Positions 8,592-10,769 of a stretch of 10,769 nucleotides of DNA are shown here, one piece after another. Source of the stretch: Candidatus Gastranaerophilales bacterium (lineage in GTDB: Bacteria; Cyanobacteriota; Vampirovibrionia; Gastranaerophilales; Gastranaerophilaceae); the NCBI GenBank assembly GCA_900772035.1, contig CAAGQE010000071.1:1-10769 (forward strand), in the 5' to 3' direction. How positions within the stretch are numbered: the stretch's first letter is position 1; every line of letters begins with the position of its first letter. Below the pieces are notes generated by a model. That model worked only from the letters and a program-made list of their open reading frames with translations. It did not search any database and was not told the origin of the DNA. The translations under genes were made by a program, and so were the position numbers.

Positions 8592-9355
8592 AAAATCTTC
8601 TCGACAATTATGCCGAAAAGTACGACACCATTGACTTTATCAAAAATGACCCGTCAAAATATATCCACCTCTACAAAAACCCCAAGGATATAGAGATAGC
8701 GGGCTTTTTGGCTTCAATGTTTTCTTACGGCAAAAGAGAACTTTTTATGAAAAAATTAGATACTTTTTTGACAAAAGATATCGTTTTGTCCGAATTTATA
8801 AAAGATTTTGACGAAAACGACGAACTGCTGAAAGGCTTTGATTACAGGTTTTCAAAGGGTATCGACTTCATTGCGGTATTAAAAATTTTGCAACAACTCG
8901 ACAGGGAAAAAGAATCGTTAGGCACACTTTACAAATACCATTATGACCAAACTAAGACAATTTCGGGAATGTTGCAAGGTGCGACTAACTATTTTTACAC
9001 AAACCTCAAAGATGAAGTGACTCAAGGGTTTTATCACCTGCTGCCCAACCCCTCAAAAAAAGGCGCAATGAAAAGAATGAACATGATGCTCAGATGGTTT
9101 GTGAGAAAATCGCCTGTTGACGTCGGCATTTGGAACTTTATTGATAAGTCAGAACTGATTATACCTCTTGATGTCCATGTCGCAAATATATCAAGGCAAA
9201 TCGGACTTTTGGAAAGAAAAAATAACGATATGAAAAGCGCGGTTGAAATAACAGAAAACCTAAAATTATTCGACCCGAATGACCCCGTAAAATACGACTT
9301 TGCACTTTTCGGAATAGGTGTAAACGGAATTAAGACAGAAACCTTATGCGAATAA
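8546..9355 (+). CDS. TIGR02757/DUF2400 family protein
   Basis: Up to 269 residues, matching the TIGR02757 (DUF2400) family of unknown function. Recognisable blocks are DIEIAGFLASMFSYGKRE (48-65), LLPNPSKKGAMKRMNMMLRW (165-184) with VRKSPVDVGIW following (186-196), LIIPLDVHVANISRQIGLL (204-222) and the end DPNDPVKYDFALFGIGVNG. The late segments recall helix-hairpin-helix DNA glycosylase folds, but that relation is only suspected. The start is uncertain. ATG 8546 (weak GGAAG leader) overlaps tadA by 46 bases. The conserved part begins near residue 15, where AAGGAAA stands seven bases before an ATA codon (8588) that could be a rare start. It overlaps the following acetyltransferase gene by 10 bases. 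It is probably soluble and cytoplasmic. Confidence 0.88.
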   Translation: MLTTAQRLLQGNQKIKNLLDNYAEKYDTIDFIKNDPSKYIHLYKNPKDIEIAGFLASMFSYGKRELFMKKLDTFLTKDIVLSEFIKDFDENDELLKGFDYRFSKGIDFIAVLKILQQLDREKESLGTLYKYHYDQTKTISGMLQGATNYFYTNLKDEVTQGFYHLLPNPSKKGAMKRMNMMLRWFVRKSPVDVGIWNFIDKSELIIPLDVHVANISRQIGLLERKNNDMKSAVEITENLKLFDPNDPVKYDFALFGIGVNGIKTETLCE

Positions 9356-9913
9356 GATTTATCGAAAAAGCAGACTACAAAAGAGTTTTAGACATTTACA
9401 AAGAGTACATAAACACAACAATTACTTTTGAATACGAACTTCCTGCTCAGAAGGAATTTGACGAACGAATAGAAAAAATTTGCCAAAAATATCCTTACAT
9501 TGTTGCGGAAGAAAATGATGAAATCGTAGGTTACGCTTATGCTCATGAATTCAAGGAAAGAATTGCATACCAATGGGGTGCGGAACTTTCTGTCTACCTC
9601 GATAAAAAAGCAACCTCAAAAGGAATAGGAACAAAGTTATACAATGTTTTTGACCAAAATTCTTGAATTACAAGGAATTAATACAGTATACGCATTAATT
9701 ACGCAGGAAAATGAAACAAGCGCTAAAATGCACGAAAAATACGGATTTAAGCACGTTGCAACCATTAAAAACGTCGGTTTTAAAAACGGAAAATGGCTGA
9801 GTGTTTCATGGTTTGAAAAAATTATCGGTCCGCATTTACCAAACCCTCAAAATACAGTTTCCGTAAAAAATCTGGAAACCTCGACAATTAAAGAAATTTT
9901 GGAAAATTCATAA
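9346..9913 (+). pseudogene. GNAT N-acetyltransferase (phosphinothricin acetyltransferase-like), frameshifted
   Basis: Two overlapping frames encode consecutive halves of one GNAT enzyme. 9346-9666 gives the N-terminal half (IRFIEKADYKRVLDIYKEY, TTITFEYELP, YPYIVAEENDEIVGYAYA, ELSVYLD, then the acetyl-CoA loop SKGIGTKLY). 9644-9913 gives the C-terminal half (LELQGINTVYALIT, NETSAKMHEKYGFKHVATIK, GKWLSVSWFEKIIG). They join smoothly at the run of five T's at 9647-9651: one extra T would restore LYNVFLTKILELQGI, giving a protein of about 188 residues, normal for the family plus a short tail. Intact relatives acetylate amino compounds such as phosphinothricin or methionine derivatives. The second half has no ribosome-binding site. 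It is either a recent pseudogene or a sequencing/assembly error. It overlaps the DUF2400 gene by 10 bases. Confidence 0.88.
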
Positions 9914-9923
9914 CGGCTTTTTG

Positions 9924-9950
9924 TTAATAATTTTTTAATATTTCTTAATA
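9924..9950 (+). repeat. Three helically phased TTAATA direct repeats
   Basis: TTAATA occurs at 9924-9929, 9935-9940 and 9945-9950, at steps of 11 and 10 bases, and the last two copies share a longer TTAATATT. One-turn spacing is what OmpR/PhoB-type winged-helix regulators recognise. The surrounding DNA is very AT-rich, so chance is possible. The block lies between the broken acetyltransferase gene and the small ORF at 10033. Confidence 0.45.
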
Positions 9951-9971
9951 TTCAACAAGTCATGCCTAAAG

Positions 9972-10000
9972 TTTTCACTCAACAAATCCGATAGTAAATT
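9972..10000 (+). promoter_or_regulatory. Weak candidate promoter for the small ORF
   Basis: TTTTCA (9972-9977) and TAAATT (9995-10000) are separated by 17 bases, and each matches its consensus at four of six positions. If used, transcription would begin near 10007 and the TTAATA repeats would lie just upstream of the -35, in an activator-like position. Read-through from the upstream operon is an alternative, because no hairpin terminator is visible after 9913. Confidence 0.3.
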
Positions 10001-10017
10001 CATAAGCAGAAAGTTAT

Positions 10018-10025
10018 AAAGGAGA
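10018..10025 (+). promoter_or_regulatory. Strong ribosome-binding site of the small ORF
   Basis: AAAGGAGAT is followed by seven bases and then ATG at 10033. This is the best Shine-Dalgarno match in the window and the main reason to believe the 43-codon frame is translated. The motif itself covers 10018 to 10025 with one further A upstream. Confidence 0.75.
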
Positions 10026-10032
10026 TTTTAAT

Positions 10033-10164
10033 ATGAACACAGACCTCATGTTGAACGCAGAACTCGAATCAGGATTAAGTGAAATGTTGGACACTTGCTT
10101 GAATTACGTTGAAAACGTTCTCATTCAAGAGGAAATCATGGATGCAAATCGCATGATGTTATAG
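10033..10164 (+). CDS. Small acidic 43-aa protein, unknown
   Basis: ATG at 10033 opens a 43-residue frame ending at TAG 10162-10164, with a strong Shine-Dalgarno sequence seven bases upstream and an intrinsic terminator 24 bases after the stop. The product (starting MNTDLMLNAELESGLSEML) is very acidic: nine Asp/Glu, no Lys, one Arg, plus six Met, one Cys and one Tyr. Its pattern suggests one or two amphipathic helices with Leu/Ile/Val on one face. There is no signal peptide or membrane segment. No peptide-processing or toxin partner gene is adjacent, so a RiPP or toxin-antitoxin role is not supported. It may be a small regulatory or partner-binding protein, or the transcript may be a regulatory RNA with a short frame. 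I do not recognise it. Confidence 0.65.
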   Translation: MNTDLMLNAELESGLSEMLDTCLNYVENVLIQEEIMDANRMML

Positions 10165-10188
10165 TTCATATTAACGGATTTGTTATTT

Positions 10189-10217
10189 AAAATGAGGCTT
10201 AATGCCTCATTTTTTTT
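10189..10217 (+). terminator. Intrinsic terminator after the small ORF
   Basis: Perfect ten-base arms AAAATGAGGC (10189-10198) and GCCTCATTTT (10204-10213) enclose a five-base loop and run into eight T's (10210-10217). It closes the small-ORF transcript before the rfbC promoter. Confidence 0.93.
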
Positions 10218-10237
10218 GCCAAAAATACGAAAATTGT

Positions 10238-10265
10238 TTGTGATATTGCTTTTATTTGTTATAAT
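10238..10265 (+). promoter_or_regulatory. Promoter of rfbC
   Basis: A perfect TATAAT at 10260-10265 is preceded by an extended-10 TG (10257-10258), with a partial -35 TTGTGA at 10238-10243 and a 16-base spacer. The predicted start is near 10272, about 22 bases before the GTG start codon. Confidence 0.65.
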
Positions 10266-10293
10266 TCAAACGTAAAAGAAACGGAGTTTTATT

Positions 10294-10769
10294 GTGGCAT
10301 TCAAGTTTGAAAGAACAGAAATAGAAGACGTAATAGTAGTTACACCGCAGATTTTCGGAGATGACAGAGGTTTCTTCAGCGAAACTTACAAAAAATCTGT
10401 TTTTGTTGAAAACGGAATCAAAGACGAATTTAATCAGGACAACCACTCAAAATCGACCAAAGGCGTACTTAGAGGACTGCACTACCAAATGCATCCGAAA
10501 GCACAGGCAAAACTCGTAAGATGCGTTAAGGGAAAGATTTTCGACGTAGCTGTAGATATCAGAAAAGGCTCAAAAACTTTCGGAAAATGGGTCGGAAAAA
10601 TTTTAAGCGAAGAAAACAAGCAAATGCTTTATATTCCCGAAGGTTTTGCGCACGGTTTTGTTGTTTTGAGTGACGAAGCCGAATTTTTGTACAAATGTTC
10701 AAACGAATATTCTCCCGAAAACGATAGAGGCATTCGCTGGAATGACCCTGATATCAACGTAAATTGGGG
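10294..10769 (+). CDS. rfbC: dTDP-4-dehydrorhamnose 3,5-epimerase, 3' end cut by window
   Basis: 158 codons are visible from a GTG start preceded by GGAG seven bases upstream. The frame is still open at the right edge; family members are about 180-190 residues, so roughly 25-30 are missing. The protein has the RmlC cupin pattern: PQIFGDDRGFFSETY near the start, QDNHSKSTKGVLRGLHYQ (48-65) with catalytic His 63, VRCVKGKIFDVAVDIRKGS (75-93), YIPEGFAHGFVVLSD (113-127), the catalytic Tyr 133 in FLYKCSNEYSP and the DRGIRWNDP segment. It epimerises dTDP-4-keto-6-deoxyglucose at C3 and C5 in dTDP-L-rhamnose synthesis for surface polysaccharide. The partner Asp near residue 170 lies outside. No other rml genes are visible upstream, so it starts its own unit, and any partners would lie to the right. 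Confidence 0.95.
   Translation, partial: MAFKFERTEIEDVIVVTPQIFGDDRGFFSETYKKSVFVENGIKDEFNQDNHSKSTKGVLRGLHYQMHPKAQAKLVRCVKGKIFDVAVDIRKGSKTFGKWVGKILSEENKQMLYIPEGFAHGFVVLSDEAEFLYKCSNEYSPENDRGIRWNDPDINVNW

Noticed and set aside
9644..9913. Separate 89-aa protein starting at ATG 9644
   Set aside because: Its sequence is the C-terminal half of the GNAT fold continuing from the upstream frame, and no ribosome-binding site precedes this ATG, so it is treated as part of the broken gene.
9914..9950. Terminator after the acetyltransferase gene
   Set aside because: The T-rich stretch has no GC-containing hairpin before it, so it does not qualify as an intrinsic terminator.
10033..10164. RiPP precursor or antitoxin peptide
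   Set aside because: No modification, export, toxin or immunity gene is adjacent, and the peptide lacks a Gly-Gly type leader or a Cys/Ser/Thr-rich core.

Overview
The window is a gene-dense, moderately AT-rich stretch of bacterial chromosome (A/T-rich third positions, short gaps, Shine-Dalgarno leaders, sigma70-like promoters, intrinsic hairpin terminators). The GroEL/GroES sequences look cyanobacteria-like. Together with several short lineage-specific unknown proteins and the sugar-nucleotide genes, this suggests a non-photosynthetic relative of cyanobacteria (Vampirovibrionia/Melainabacteria, perhaps Gastranaerophilales). That placement is inference from recalled similarity, not a search. 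I see no phage, IS element, CRISPR, tRNA or rRNA, so this is mostly an ordinary housekeeping region.

Layout. (1) 1-1369, + strand: the 3' end of a HIT-family hydrolase gene, a 117-aa unknown protein with two copies of an RWYDK-headed repeat, and an SDR oxidoreductase, tightly packed or overlapping as one transcription unit. (2) 1384-2871, + strand: a promoter, manC (mannose-1-phosphate guanylyltransferase/mannose-6-phosphate isomerase) and a hairpin shared by the convergent groL gene. (3) 2894-4872, - strand: the groS-groL chaperonin operon, with no CIRCE element visible upstream. (4) 4999-5676, + strand: a near-consensus promoter, a 190-aa unknown acidic/coiled-coil protein and a strong terminator. 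(5) 5755-9913, + strand: a tightly coupled cluster with an OmpR-type response regulator, a membrane histidine kinase with a degenerate G1 ATP-binding box, tadA, a TIGR02757/DUF2400 protein and a GNAT acetyltransferase gene broken by a one-base frameshift. (6) 9914-10217: three phased TTAATA repeats, then a 43-aa acidic small ORF with a strong ribosome-binding site and its own terminator. (7) 10238 to the end: a promoter and rfbC (dTDP-4-dehydrorhamnose 3,5-epimerase), cut by the window edge.

Functional links. manC and rfbC supply GDP-mannose and dTDP-rhamnose precursors for surface polysaccharide. The chaperonins and tadA are core housekeeping genes. The two-component pair shares its transcript with a tRNA-editing enzyme, which is probably co-location rather than a dedicated pathway. 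I found no convincing new multi-gene system. The least explained items are the small acidic ORF with its upstream repeats, the kinase with the altered ATP-binding box, and the two unknown proteins.
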